From: Gammaproteobacteria bacterium | GTDB taxonomy: Bacteria; Pseudomonadota; Gammaproteobacteria; Enterobacterales; Alteromonadaceae | DNA length: 5,408 nucleotides | Direction: 5' to 3' | Assembly: GCA_027484495.1 (NCBI GenBank) | Contig: JAIXSW010000450.1 | Span: 1 to 5,408, forward strand | Shown: positions 1 to 5,188 of the stretch, piece by piece | Layout of the letters: the number at the start of each line of letters is the position of its first letter | How positions within the stretch are numbered: position 1 is the stretch's first letter | Program-made: the position numbers and the translations under genes | Notes under the pieces: generated by a model | Told to the model about the DNA's origin: nothing | The model's input: the letters and a program-made list of their open reading frames with translations, nothing else | Database searches by the model: none

Positions 1-149
1 CAGTTGACGGCGATGCCGCCGGCAAAATCGATAAACTCGCGATCCTGCTGATCCCACAAGCGGGAGCCAAGGCCACGCACCGGAATGATCGGTGACGGGG
101 CGTAGTTGGGGACCATAACTTCATCAAACAGGGCGCGGGTTAATTGCAT
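1..149 (-). CDS. Acetylornithine/succinylornithine aminotransferase (ArgD/AstC type), N-terminal 49 residues only
   Basis: Reading the minus strand from the ATG at 149-147 gives an open frame to the window edge that starts MQLTRALFDEVMVPNYAP and continues with IPVRGLGSRLWDQQ and then EFIDFAGGIAVN. These blocks are the characteristic N-terminus of class III PLP-dependent acylornithine aminotransferases: ArgD in arginine synthesis, AstC in the arginine succinyltransferase catabolic route. The VRGxGSRLWDQQ block and the AVN ending resemble E. coli AstC slightly more, while FDEVM resembles ArgD; many marine gammaproteobacteria use one enzyme for both roles, so I do not choose a symbol. The PLP lysine and most of the protein lie outside the window. 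A GAGG ribosome site lies about 9 bases before the ATG on the minus strand, supporting this start. The gene is divergent from the Lrp/AsnC regulator at 353-781, which is a plausible controller. Confidence 0.9.
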   Translation of the reverse strand, partial: MQLTRALFDEVMVPNYAPSPIIPVRGLGSRLWDQQDREFIDFAGGIAVN

Positions 150-264
150 TGCGAATTCCTCGTCAGTGGTGTCGCCGTCTGTAGCGGCTTTTTGAAGTCC
201 CGACATGACACGACACGCTGCAGTCATTGTGCAGGCATAGGGCAGTTCGGAACGGAATGGCTTT

Positions 265-270
265 ATTATA
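265..270 (-). promoter_or_regulatory. Candidate -10 box of the aminotransferase gene
   Basis: The minus strand carries a perfect TATAAT here, which would start transcription near 258 and give a leader of roughly 110 bases to the ATG at 149. No good -35 lies at 16-18 bp: the best TTGACA-like hexamer (TTGACG, minus strand of 282-287) is only 11 bp away. A weak or missing -35 would fit an activator-dependent promoter, for example one activated by the adjacent Lrp-type protein, but that is inference. Confidence 0.35.
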
Positions 271-300
271 TTGGGCAGGGTCGTCAAACTGCAGTATCAT
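271..300 (+). promoter_or_regulatory. Candidate promoter of the Lrp/AsnC regulator gene
   Basis: TTGGGC at 271-276 and TATCAT at 295-300 are separated by 18 bp and resemble a sigma-70 promoter (5 of 6 in the -10, weaker -35). The predicted start near 307 would leave a leader of about 46 bases. It lies back to back with the minus-strand TATAAT at 265-270, so the two divergent promoters would share one short control region. Confidence 0.3.
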
Positions 301-309
301 TATCGACAA

Positions 310-330
310 ATGTAGGTTTTGTTTTTACAT
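310..330. repeat. Operator-like dyad ATGTA-N11-TACAT before the Lrp/AsnC gene
   Basis: Perfect 5-bp inverted half-sites, ATGTA at 310-314 and TACAT at 326-330, flank an 11-bp T-rich spacer. The centre-to-centre spacing of 16 bp and the position just after the predicted start of the regulator transcript suit an autorepressor site. Lrp-family proteins commonly bind degenerate, AT-rich dyads of about this size. No consensus match is claimed, and short dyads of this kind do arise by chance. Confidence 0.3.
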
Positions 331-352
331 ATTGACGGAGTGATTTAGCAAA

Positions 353-781
353 ATGCTAAGCAAAGAAGATGAAAGACTGTTAGCGCTGCTAAGAACCAAC
401 GCCAGATCGAGCGTATCAGACCTGGCGCGTCTGCTCGATTTGTCGCGCTCCACGGTACAAACGCGCATCGCCAGGCTCGAGCAAACCGGCGTGATCCGCG
501 GTTACGTACTGGACTATGGAGATAGTTATACTAAATCTTTAGTGTCAGCCCATGTCTCAATTAAGGTAAAACAGAAGCTAACGGTCAAAACCAATAATGA
601 ACTGAAGCAAATTCCGCAAATAGCTGAATTGTATGCCATCAGCGGGGAATATGACCTGATTGCCGTGGTTCAGGCGCAAAGCACAGAGCAACTCAGTCAT
701 TTACTGGATCAAATTGGTGATCTGGATGGCGTGGAACGGACTAATTCATCCGTGATCCTCGAAACCAAATTTAAACGTTAA
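353..781 (+). CDS. Lrp/AsnC family transcriptional regulator
   Basis: The 142-residue product has the size and two-domain layout of the Lrp/AsnC (feast/famine) family. Residues 1-50 form an N-terminal winged helix-turn-helix: it opens with KEDERLLALLRTNARSS, and the VSDLARLLDLSRSTVQTRI stretch at 21-39 is the classic helix-turn-helix, followed by RLEQTGVIRGY. Residues about 65-140 are the RAM effector and oligomerisation domain, with the SGEYDLIAVV segment at 97-106 containing the usual Gly/Asp turn of the amino-acid pocket. Such proteins act as dimers to octamers in the cytoplasm. The start is the only suitable ATG; a GACGGAG ribosome site ends 12 bases upstream, slightly far. The gene is divergent from the ArgD/AstC gene, so control of arginine/ornithine metabolism with ornithine, arginine or another amino acid as effector is a reasonable inference, not shown by sequence. 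Confidence 0.93.
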   Translation: MLSKEDERLLALLRTNARSSVSDLARLLDLSRSTVQTRIARLEQTGVIRGYVLDYGDSYTKSLVSAHVSIKVKQKLTVKTNNELKQIPQIAELYAISGEYDLIAVVQAQSTEQLSHLLDQIGDLDGVERTNSSVILETKFKR

Positions 782-783
782 GG

Positions 784-865
784 TCAGACAACGGCGATTG
801 CTGGTAAGGCAACAACAAATAGCTGGTAGCCACCGGTAGCCGCAAATGTCCGACCAGTTGTCTGA
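784..865. repeat. Widely spaced 9-bp inverted repeat upstream of maeA
   Basis: TCAGACAAC at 784-792 is the exact reverse complement of GTTGTCTGA at 857-865, and the two arms are 73 bp apart centre to centre, close to seven helical turns. The arms lie just after the regulator stop codon and just before the candidate maeA promoter. They could be paired operator sites bridged by a DNA loop, or the arms of a long hairpin ending the upstream transcript; no U-tract follows, so the terminator reading is weak. The downstream arm is preceded by GTCCGACCAGTT, which matches the right half of FadR-type dyads, while the left half is poor. Confidence 0.4.
801..841 (+). repeat. Three helically phased CTGGTA-type direct repeats
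   Basis: CTGGTAAGG (801-809), CTGGTAGCC (823-831) and CCGGTAGCC (833-841) are near-identical 9-mers on the same strand, offset by 22 and 10 bp, i.e. about two turns and one turn of the helix. Phased direct repeats upstream of a promoter suggest an activator or cooperative regulator binding one face of the DNA. The binding protein is unknown, and the third copy is the least similar. Confidence 0.35.
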
Positions 866-868
866 AAT

Positions 869-898
869 TTTACTACAGGGTCACAACAGCGGTAGAAT
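869..898 (+). promoter_or_regulatory. Candidate maeA promoter
   Basis: TTTACT at 869-874 and TAGAAT at 893-898 (5 of 6 to TATAAT) are 18 bp apart. Transcription would begin near 905, giving a leader of about 36 bases to the ATG at 941 but only about 12 bases to the alternative ATG at 917. This placement favours the downstream start codon. Confidence 0.4.
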
Positions 899-940
899 CC
901 GCCCACTTTTCGCCAGATGGCCGCTATTTCCGGGAATATT

Positions 941-2632
941 ATGAGTCAAGCAGATAACACCCCTTTGTACACCCATTATGCCGGCCCAGCGCTGCTGGAA
1001 ACCCCTTTGCTGAACAAGGGCAGTGCATTTAGCCGTGAAGAGCGTGCTGCATTTAACCTGACCGGCTTGCTGCCACCACGTTATGAAAGTATTGAAGAGC
1101 AAGCGGCACGTGCATATATGCAGTATTCGTCGTTTGAAGAGCCGATCAACAAACACATTTATCTGCGCGTCGTGCAGGACAATAATGAAACTTTGTTTCA
1201 CCGCCTGCTGCAAAACCACCTCGAAGAAATGCTGCCAATCATCTACACGCCCACGGTCGGCGACGCCTGTGAGCGCTTTTCTGACATCTATCGCAGCGCC
1301 CGTGGCCTGTTTATTTCTTACAGCGACCGCGATCAATTAGACGACGTTTTGCGCAGCGCTACTAAGAAAAAAGTTAAAGTGATTGTGGTCACCGACGGCG
1401 AGCGCGTATTGGGCCTTGGCGATCAGGGCATCGGCGGCATGGGCATCTCGATTGGGAAATTATCACTGTATACCGCCTGTGGCGGTATCAGCCCGGCCTA
1501 TACGTTGCCAGTGTGTCTGGATGTCGGGACAAATAACGAAAAACTGCTGAACGACCCGTTTTATATGGGTAACCGCCACCGTCGTATCAGTGGCGACGAA
1601 TACTATGAGTTCGTCGACAAATTTATCAAAGCGGTGAAACGGCGCTGGCCAGAAGCGATGGTACAGTTTGAAGACTTCGCGCAGCCTAACGCGATGCCAT
1701 TATTAAAGCGCTACCGCGACCAGATCTGTTGTTTTAACGACGACATTCAGGGCACTGCCGCAGTCACAGTCGGCACCTTATTGGCCGCCTGTCGTTCAAA
1801 AGGGACTAAGTTATCTGATCAAAAAGTGGTGTTTGTCGGTGCAGGTTCTGCTGGCTGCGGTATCGCCGAGCAAGTGATCAGCCAAATGGTCAGCGAAGGC
1901 ATCGATGACGCGACTGCGCGCGGTCAGGTCTTTATGGTCGACCGTCATGGCCTGTTAACTGAAGGTATGGCAGATTTACGTGACTTCCAACAGGCGCTGG
2001 TGCAAACCAAAGCGGCGATCAGTCATTGGTCTTTCAGTGGCGATTACGCGTCGCTGCGTGATGTGATGAACTGCGCCAAACCAGATATCTTAATCGGTGT
2101 TTCCGGCGTTGCCGGGCTTTTCACCGAAGCCGTTGTCAAAGCGATGAAGAAAAACTGTGCGCTGCCCATCATTATGCCGCTCAGTAACCCAATCAAACAG
2201 ATTGAAGCGCGGCCGGAAAAAATCATCGAATGGACCGAAGGTGAAGTCATTATCGCGACCGGCAGTCCGTTTAAACCGGTTGAATACAATGGCAAAACCT
2301 ATCCGGTTGCGCAGTGTAACAACAGCTACATTTTCCCGGGGATCGGGTTAGGTGTACTGGCGTGTAAAGCGCGGCATATCAGCGATGACATGCTGCGGGT
2401 GGCCAGTGAAACTTTAGCGGCGGCGTCACCGCTGGCCAATACAGGAGAGGGTGGTATTCTGCCTCCGTTAACGCAATTATCTGAGTTATCAAAAGAAATT
2501 GCGTTTGCAGTCGCCAAAATGGCGATGGCGCAAGGCCATGCACTGGAAATGGATGACGAGCGCTTGATGCGCAAAATCAACAGCAACTTCTGGAAACCAG
2601 AATACCGGTTGTATAAGCGCGTCAGCAGCTAA
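941..2632 (+). CDS. maeA: NAD-dependent malic enzyme (malate to pyruvate + CO2)
   Basis: The 563-residue protein is a full-length match in recalled sequence and size to E. coli MaeA/SfcA (565 aa), a cytosolic enzyme that oxidatively decarboxylates malate to pyruvate with NAD+ and links the TCA cycle to gluconeogenesis. Numbered from the ATG at 941: YAGPALLETPLLNKGSAF at 13-30 is the N-terminal signature; Tyr102 in IYTPTVG and Lys173 in IGKLSLY correspond to the catalytic pair; Glu244, Asp245 (FEDF) and Asp268 (FNDDIQGTA) are the divalent metal ligands; GAGSAG at 300-305 is the dinucleotide loop, followed by MVDR with an acidic Asp334 typical of NAD preference; SNP at 415-417 and GSPF at 441-444 complete the fold. 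The frame is also open to an ATG at 917 (8 extra residues, MAAISGNI), but homologues begin near the MSQADNTPLY point and the promoter geometry fits 941; the ribosome site (CGGGAA) is weak for either. No neighbouring pathway genes; it appears monocistronic. Confidence 0.97.
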   Translation: MSQADNTPLYTHYAGPALLETPLLNKGSAFSREERAAFNLTGLLPPRYESIEEQAARAYMQYSSFEEPINKHIYLRVVQDNNETLFHRLLQNHLEEMLPIIYTPTVGDACERFSDIYRSARGLFISYSDRDQLDDVLRSATKKKVKVIVVTDGERVLGLGDQGIGGMGISIGKLSLYTACGGISPAYTLPVCLDVGTNNEKLLNDPFYMGNRHRRISGDEYYEFVDKFIKAVKRRWPEAMVQFEDFAQPNAMPLLKRYRDQICCFNDDIQGTAAVTVGTLLAACRSKGTKLSDQKVVFVGAGSAGCGIAEQVISQMVSEGIDDATARGQVFMVDRHGLLTEGMADLRDFQQALVQTKAAISHWSFSGDYASLRDVMNCAKPDILIGVSGVAGLFTEAVVKAMKKNCALPIIMPLSNPIKQIEARPEKIIEWTEGEVIIATGSPFKPVEYNGKTYPVAQCNNSYIFPGIGLGVLACKARHISDDMLRVASETLAAASPLANTGEGGILPPLTQLSELSKEIAFAVAKMAMAQGHALEMDDERLMRKINSNFWKPEYRLYKRVSS

Positions 2633-2657
2633 GCACAAACCGACCTGTAAAAAGAAT

Positions 2658-2700
2658 AAAAAACCGGCGAAACACAAGCTTGTGCTTTGCCGGTTTTTTT
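2658..2700 (+). terminator. Strong intrinsic terminator after maeA
   Basis: Twenty-six bases after the maeA stop is a long near-perfect stem centred between 2678 and 2679: AACCGGCGAAACACAAG pairs with CTTGTGCTTTGCCGGTT with one A-C mismatch and one G-U pair. It is flanked by A6 on the left and T7 on the right, and the tip is an AAGCTT palindrome, so a few inner pairs must open to form the loop. The T-tract ends maeA transcription; the A-tract could serve the opposite strand too, but no gene there needs it. Confidence 0.93.
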
Positions 2701-2785
2701 CTGTGTTTTTTATCTACTGACCAACTTTTTTAAATCAGGCTACGACCAACCAGCATCATCATTTCATTGATAGCCTGAGGTCTTT

Positions 2786-3418
2786 ATGCCATCCACCAAG
2801 CCGCGTTACATTCCAACTTATCATTTTCATCGTTTCACCTTGGCCATGGTGCTGCTGAGCAGCTGCGGCCTCGCACTTGCCGCTCAACAATCAGCTGCAC
2901 AGCCATCGCCGGCACAACAGTCAGCGCCAACAGACTACAAACTGCAGGTGCTGAAAGACTGCAAGCTCCTGTCCGAACGGCATTTGACCACGACTGAGCT
3001 CAGCGCCTGGCAAAACCTGAAAAAGGCCGAGCTGAAAATGGATCAGCTGCAGATCCCACTGGATCAGATGAGTAAAGCGCTGCAGCCGCACCAGGACAAG
3101 ATGGAGCAGCTCAGCGCCGAACTGGAACAACAGACTAAACGTGACCGGATGCCGGATGAAACTCTGCTCGAACAAACCCGCATGACAGCAGAGCGGATTG
3201 AAGATATTACGGACAGTTATCAGGGCGATATCGACGCCATCAGCAGCTACGGCGATGAGATCAGCAAAGTGGCCAACACCTTTGAACAGCAAATTACCGC
3301 GCAATTGCCGCAAGGCAGTTATGACCAGCTGCGTGTGCTGACGCCTGGCGAGATGCCAGATAAAAACTGTCAGAGCGGGATGTTTTTCAGCAAATCGCTG
3401 CGTTTTAACAAAAGTTAA
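2786..3418 (+). CDS. Exported coiled-coil protein of unknown function
   Basis: I do not recognise this 210-residue protein. Residues 1-16 are basic, 17-32 are hydrophobic (FTLAMVLLSSCGLALA), and then an AxA-type signal peptidase I site (ALA-AQQ, near 32/33) or, alternatively, a lipobox LSSC with Cys27 would release or lipidate it; both readings fit the sequence, and hydrophobicity continuing past Cys27 slightly favours ordinary secretion. Residues 33-50 are a Gln/Ala/Pro/Ser-rich linker, and about 65-175 is strongly helical, charged and Gln-rich, with long heptad-like stretches that suggest a coiled coil. If secretion is by signal peptidase I, only Cys59 and Cys195 remain, at either end of the helical part, so a disulfide is possible. 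A periplasmic structural or envelope role is a guess. TGAGG 5 bases before the ATG supports the start. The gene sits alone between a strong terminator and a hairpin. Confidence 0.8.
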   Translation: MPSTKPRYIPTYHFHRFTLAMVLLSSCGLALAAQQSAAQPSPAQQSAPTDYKLQVLKDCKLLSERHLTTTELSAWQNLKKAELKMDQLQIPLDQMSKALQPHQDKMEQLSAELEQQTKRDRMPDETLLEQTRMTAERIEDITDSYQGDIDAISSYGDEISKVANTFEQQITAQLPQGSYDQLRVLTPGEMPDKNCQSGMFFSKSLRFNKS

Positions 3419-3439
3419 TCCTGCAAGGTCTGAGTTGAC

Positions 3440-3471
3440 CTGCGGCCAGTTTTCATTAAGCTTGGCCGCAG
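3440..3471 (+). terminator. Probable hairpin terminator after the exported coiled-coil gene
   Basis: CTGCGGCCA (3440-3448) and TGGCCGCAG (3463-3471) form a perfect GC-rich 9-bp stem with a 14-base loop, 21 bases after the preceding stop codon. Only ATTTAA follows, so the U-tract is poor. It may act as a weak or attenuating terminator, or as a 3' stabilising structure in a two-gene transcript with the DUF1543 gene 30 bases downstream. Confidence 0.5.
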
Positions 3472-3501
3472 ATTTAACCGAGACGCTGAAGGAAACAAAA
3501 G

Positions 3502-3993
3502 ATGTTATTTGTGGTGATGTTGGGTGGCAAACATCCGGCGGCGAAAATCGAAGTGCATGACGTCGTGTTCGCCTTTGGTCAACAGCTCAGCGATTGCTAT
3601 GCGCAGCTCAAACAGCAATGGTTTGGCGCAGCTAAAGGTCTGCATATTGATTCCTGGTGGCAAGTGCAAGGCGTTGATGGTTATCAGCTGCATTTTGGCG
3701 ATGTGGCACCGAAAGCCGGCGACCCACGGCTCTATTTCATTAATCTCGGTGGTTATTTGCCTGGCAGTTTTGGCGAGGACCATCAGTATTTGCTGGTCGT
3801 GGCACAAAACCCGGCCGAGGCGAAGCAGCTCGGCAAACAACGTATGCCGCGACAGTGGGACAAACCGCACACCGACAATCTGTATGACGTCGACGATTGC
3901 ATCTCGATAGACGCTGTGGCCGGTCGTTATGTCCAACTGCTGCCCGGTGATTATGCCCCGGCGCTGCAGGGAAATGATTATATCCTGCTCTGA
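3502..3993 (+). CDS. DUF1543 domain-containing protein
   Basis: The 163-residue product has the features I know for DUF1543 proteins: MLFVVMLGGKHPAAKIEVHDVVF at the start, then WFGAAKGLHIDSW, and LYFINLGGY in the middle. Function is unknown; there is no signal peptide or membrane segment, so it is likely cytosolic. The chain appears to be two related halves: residues 2-64 (LFVVMLGG ... LHIDSWWQVQGVDGYQL) and 77-147 (LYFINLGG ... LYDVDDCISIDAVAGRYVQL) share an LGG beta-strand opening and an acidic-to-GYQL/GRYVQL closing block, which fits the family's description as one or two domain copies. AAGGAAA lies about 7 bases before the ATG, a good ribosome site that fixes the start. It follows the exported protein gene on the same strand with 83 bp between, containing a hairpin. 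It is probably its own unit or loosely co-transcribed. Confidence 0.88.
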   Translation: MLFVVMLGGKHPAAKIEVHDVVFAFGQQLSDCYAQLKQQWFGAAKGLHIDSWWQVQGVDGYQLHFGDVAPKAGDPRLYFINLGGYLPGSFGEDHQYLLVVAQNPAEAKQLGKQRMPRQWDKPHTDNLYDVDDCISIDAVAGRYVQLLPGDYAPALQGNDYILL

Positions 3994-4011
3994 AACGCTA
4001 CGTTGTTTCAG
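3990..4011 (+). repeat. Stem-loop overlapping the DUF1543 stop codon
   Basis: CTGAAAC (3990-3996) and GTTTCAG (4005-4011) pair perfectly around an 8-base loop. The left arm contains the TGA stop. There is no T-tract after it, so it is not a canonical terminator; it may protect the 3' end or assist Rho-dependent ending. Confidence 0.4.
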
Positions 4012-4080
4012 GCGTAACACCAAACTGATGTGACAGCCGATGCGACAATTTGCCACATAGGGGTAATAGGGATTATTCGG

Positions 4081-4120
4081 TTAAAAAAGGCACATAATCT
4101 TTCGTAAAGGTATATGCCTT
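4081..4120 (-). terminator. Intrinsic terminator pointing leftward, with no known minus-strand gene
   Basis: A long imperfect palindrome occupies 4087-4120: AAGGCA pairs with TGCCTT, ATA with TAT, and CTTT with AAAG around a CGT loop, with one mismatch (4093/4114) and small internal offsets. On the plus strand it is preceded by A6 (4083-4088) and followed by GAACATT, so only a transcript on the minus strand would meet hairpin then U-tract. It would end a leftward RNA coming from 4121-4284, or could be a relic of a lost gene. On the plus strand it would simply be a leader hairpin upstream of the SRAP gene. Confidence 0.5.
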
Positions 4121-4191
4121 GAACATTCTTCAGCCATTTTTCCATTCATATCCATTACGCTCACATGTAGCCTGTTTATCGTTCTGATGGA

Positions 4192-4237
4192 TGCGGCATT
4201 TCCTGCTGAAGATGCCGTGCGCAGACAGATGCCTGCG
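4192..4237. repeat. Two adjacent stem-loops in the SRAP gene upstream region
   Basis: CGGCAT (4194-4199) pairs with ATGCCG (4212-4217) and extends with wobble pairs to about 10 pairs around an 8-base loop. Directly abutting it, CGCAG (4220-4224) pairs with CTGCG (4233-4237) around 8 bases. The stems are compatible and could stack. Together with the hairpin at 4087-4120 they make this gene-free stretch unusually structured. Just after them, TATAGT at 4240-4245 is a fair -10 for the SRAP gene (start about 33 bases before its ATG), and the opposite strand reads TATAAC at 4243-4238; neither has a good -35. Confidence 0.35.
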
Positions 4238-4284
4238 GTTATAGTGTGTTGATGTTGTAAAGGCTGTAAACCACGGGAATAGTC

Positions 4285-5010
4285 ATGTGCGGGCGTCTGA
4301 ATGTCACTGATAATCCACTGCTGATTGAGCTACTTGAACAGCTAGGCATCCATTTGAATCCGACGGCCAGTACTCAGACTGATGCAGCACCGGCCCAATT
4401 AGCGCTGGATCTGCCAATCAGAACCGGGCGTTTTATCCGAGCGACCAATCTGGTCACGATGGTACTGCAACAAGATGGCCAGCGCCGGCTGCAGGACGCC
4501 ATTTGGTGGCTGTTGCTGGAACCCACAGAGCAAGGTTTTAAACCAGGCCCATACACCAGTTTTAACACCAGATCGGACAAACTTGATGTTCGTGGTAGCG
4601 CAGGCTTTTTGGCTTTTCGTCAGCAACGCTGCATCATCCCAGCCAGCGGTTTTGGCGAAACAGAAATAGTGCAGGGTGTCAGTCGGTACACCAATTTCAT
4701 CGGACAACGCGCCTTGGCCTTTGCCGGTCTTTACCGCAGCTGGCTGAATAAAAACACCGGCGAACTCACTTATTCCTGTTCAATCATCACGTTAGCGCCA
4801 CACCCAAAGCTAATGCCATTTCATAGCAAAGCGATGCCGATGATGCTGCCACCAAGTGCTTTTGATCTATGGCTCGCCGAAGACAGCAATATCAATCAGT
4901 TCAAAGATTTACTGCAGCCAAAAATCTATACAGGGCTACAGGCCATCCCAATCAATAAACCGAGTCTGCATCAGGCAATTGCAGAAGTAATTGATATAGA
5001 ACCGGATTAG
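4285..5010 (+). CDS. SRAP/HMCES/YedK-family abasic-site crosslinking protein, divergent form
   Basis: The product begins MCGRLN; after Met removal Cys2 is the nucleophile that in YedK and HMCES forms a thiazolidine crosslink with an abasic site in single-stranded DNA, shielding it from cleavage and error-prone synthesis. Other active-site residues are present: Asn94 in FNTRSD (YedK Asn75 in NARSE), Glu125 in ASGFGE (YedK Glu105), and His180 in FHSKAMP (YedK His160). RCIIPASGF at 115-123 and LAFAGLYRSW at 144-153 are family blocks. At 241 residues it is somewhat longer than E. coli YedK (about 222). The usual GFYEW motif reads GFGET, losing the aromatics, and the N-terminal 25-75 stretch is unlike YedK, so it is a divergent branch. 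The start is certain because Cys2 must be next to it; the ribosome site (GGGAA) is weak. No LexA-type box is visible upstream. It stands alone in its unit. Confidence 0.92.
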   Translation: MCGRLNVTDNPLLIELLEQLGIHLNPTASTQTDAAPAQLALDLPIRTGRFIRATNLVTMVLQQDGQRRLQDAIWWLLLEPTEQGFKPGPYTSFNTRSDKLDVRGSAGFLAFRQQRCIIPASGFGETEIVQGVSRYTNFIGQRALAFAGLYRSWLNKNTGELTYSCSIITLAPHPKLMPFHSKAMPMMLPPSAFDLWLAEDSNINQFKDLLQPKIYTGLQAIPINKPSLHQAIAEVIDIEPD

Positions 5011-5114
5011 AAGTTCAGTTTGTGGCGTATAGCGCTGAGTGAGGCCTGGTGGCGTAGAGATTGGAATTTGCTAGAGTATGGGCCTGTGTTGAGACGTTTC
5101 TGCATAATCCAATT

Positions 5115-5148
5115 TAACATAATGGATCATTTAAGATCCATTATGTTA
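5115..5148. terminator. Perfect 14-bp palindromic stem between convergent genes
   Basis: TAACATAATGGATC (5115-5128) and GATCCATTATGTTA (5135-5148) are exact reverse complements around a 6-base ATTTAA loop. It lies 104 bases after the SRAP stop and 40 bases after the stop of the convergent minus-strand gene, where a shared bidirectional terminator is expected. The stem is AT-rich and neither side has a clean T-tract, so it may instead be a protein-binding palindrome or a mobile repeat remnant. Confidence 0.5.
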
Positions 5149-5188
5149 CCTAAATAAGATGTAACTATTAAACCAACATAGTGCGACA

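Noticed and set aside
144..335. 63-codon plus-strand frame in the divergent control region
   Set aside because: It overlaps the aminotransferase start and the promoter region, has no ribosome site, and its protein has no recognisable pattern; the interval is explained as regulatory DNA.
846..862. FadR-type operator upstream of maeA
   Set aside because: The right half GACCAGTT fits well but the left half matches only partly, so a named site is not justified.
881..1336. 151-codon minus-strand frame antisense to maeA
   Set aside because: It lies opposite strongly conserved maeA codons and its composition is that of a shadow frame; no promoter or ribosome site.
3505..4056. 183-codon minus-strand frame antisense to the DUF1543 gene
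   Set aside because: The plus-strand product is a recognised family with a good ribosome site, so this long frame is its antisense shadow.
4115..4189. Minus-strand 24-codon frame starting MDMNGKMAEECS and ending within the hairpin
   Set aside because: It has no convincing ribosome site and no homology I recognise; kept only as part of the possible small RNA.
4085..4252. Plus-strand open frame with a hydrophobic stretch (FPFISITLTCSLFIVLMDAAF) upstream of the SRAP gene
   Set aside because: The only ATGs in frame lie after the hydrophobic part, there is no ribosome site for an upstream start, and the frame crosses the hairpins; it is more likely chance.
4172..4284. LexA (SOS) box upstream of the SRAP gene
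   Set aside because: CTGT occurs at 4172 and 4264 but neither is followed by ACAG at the required 8-bp spacing.
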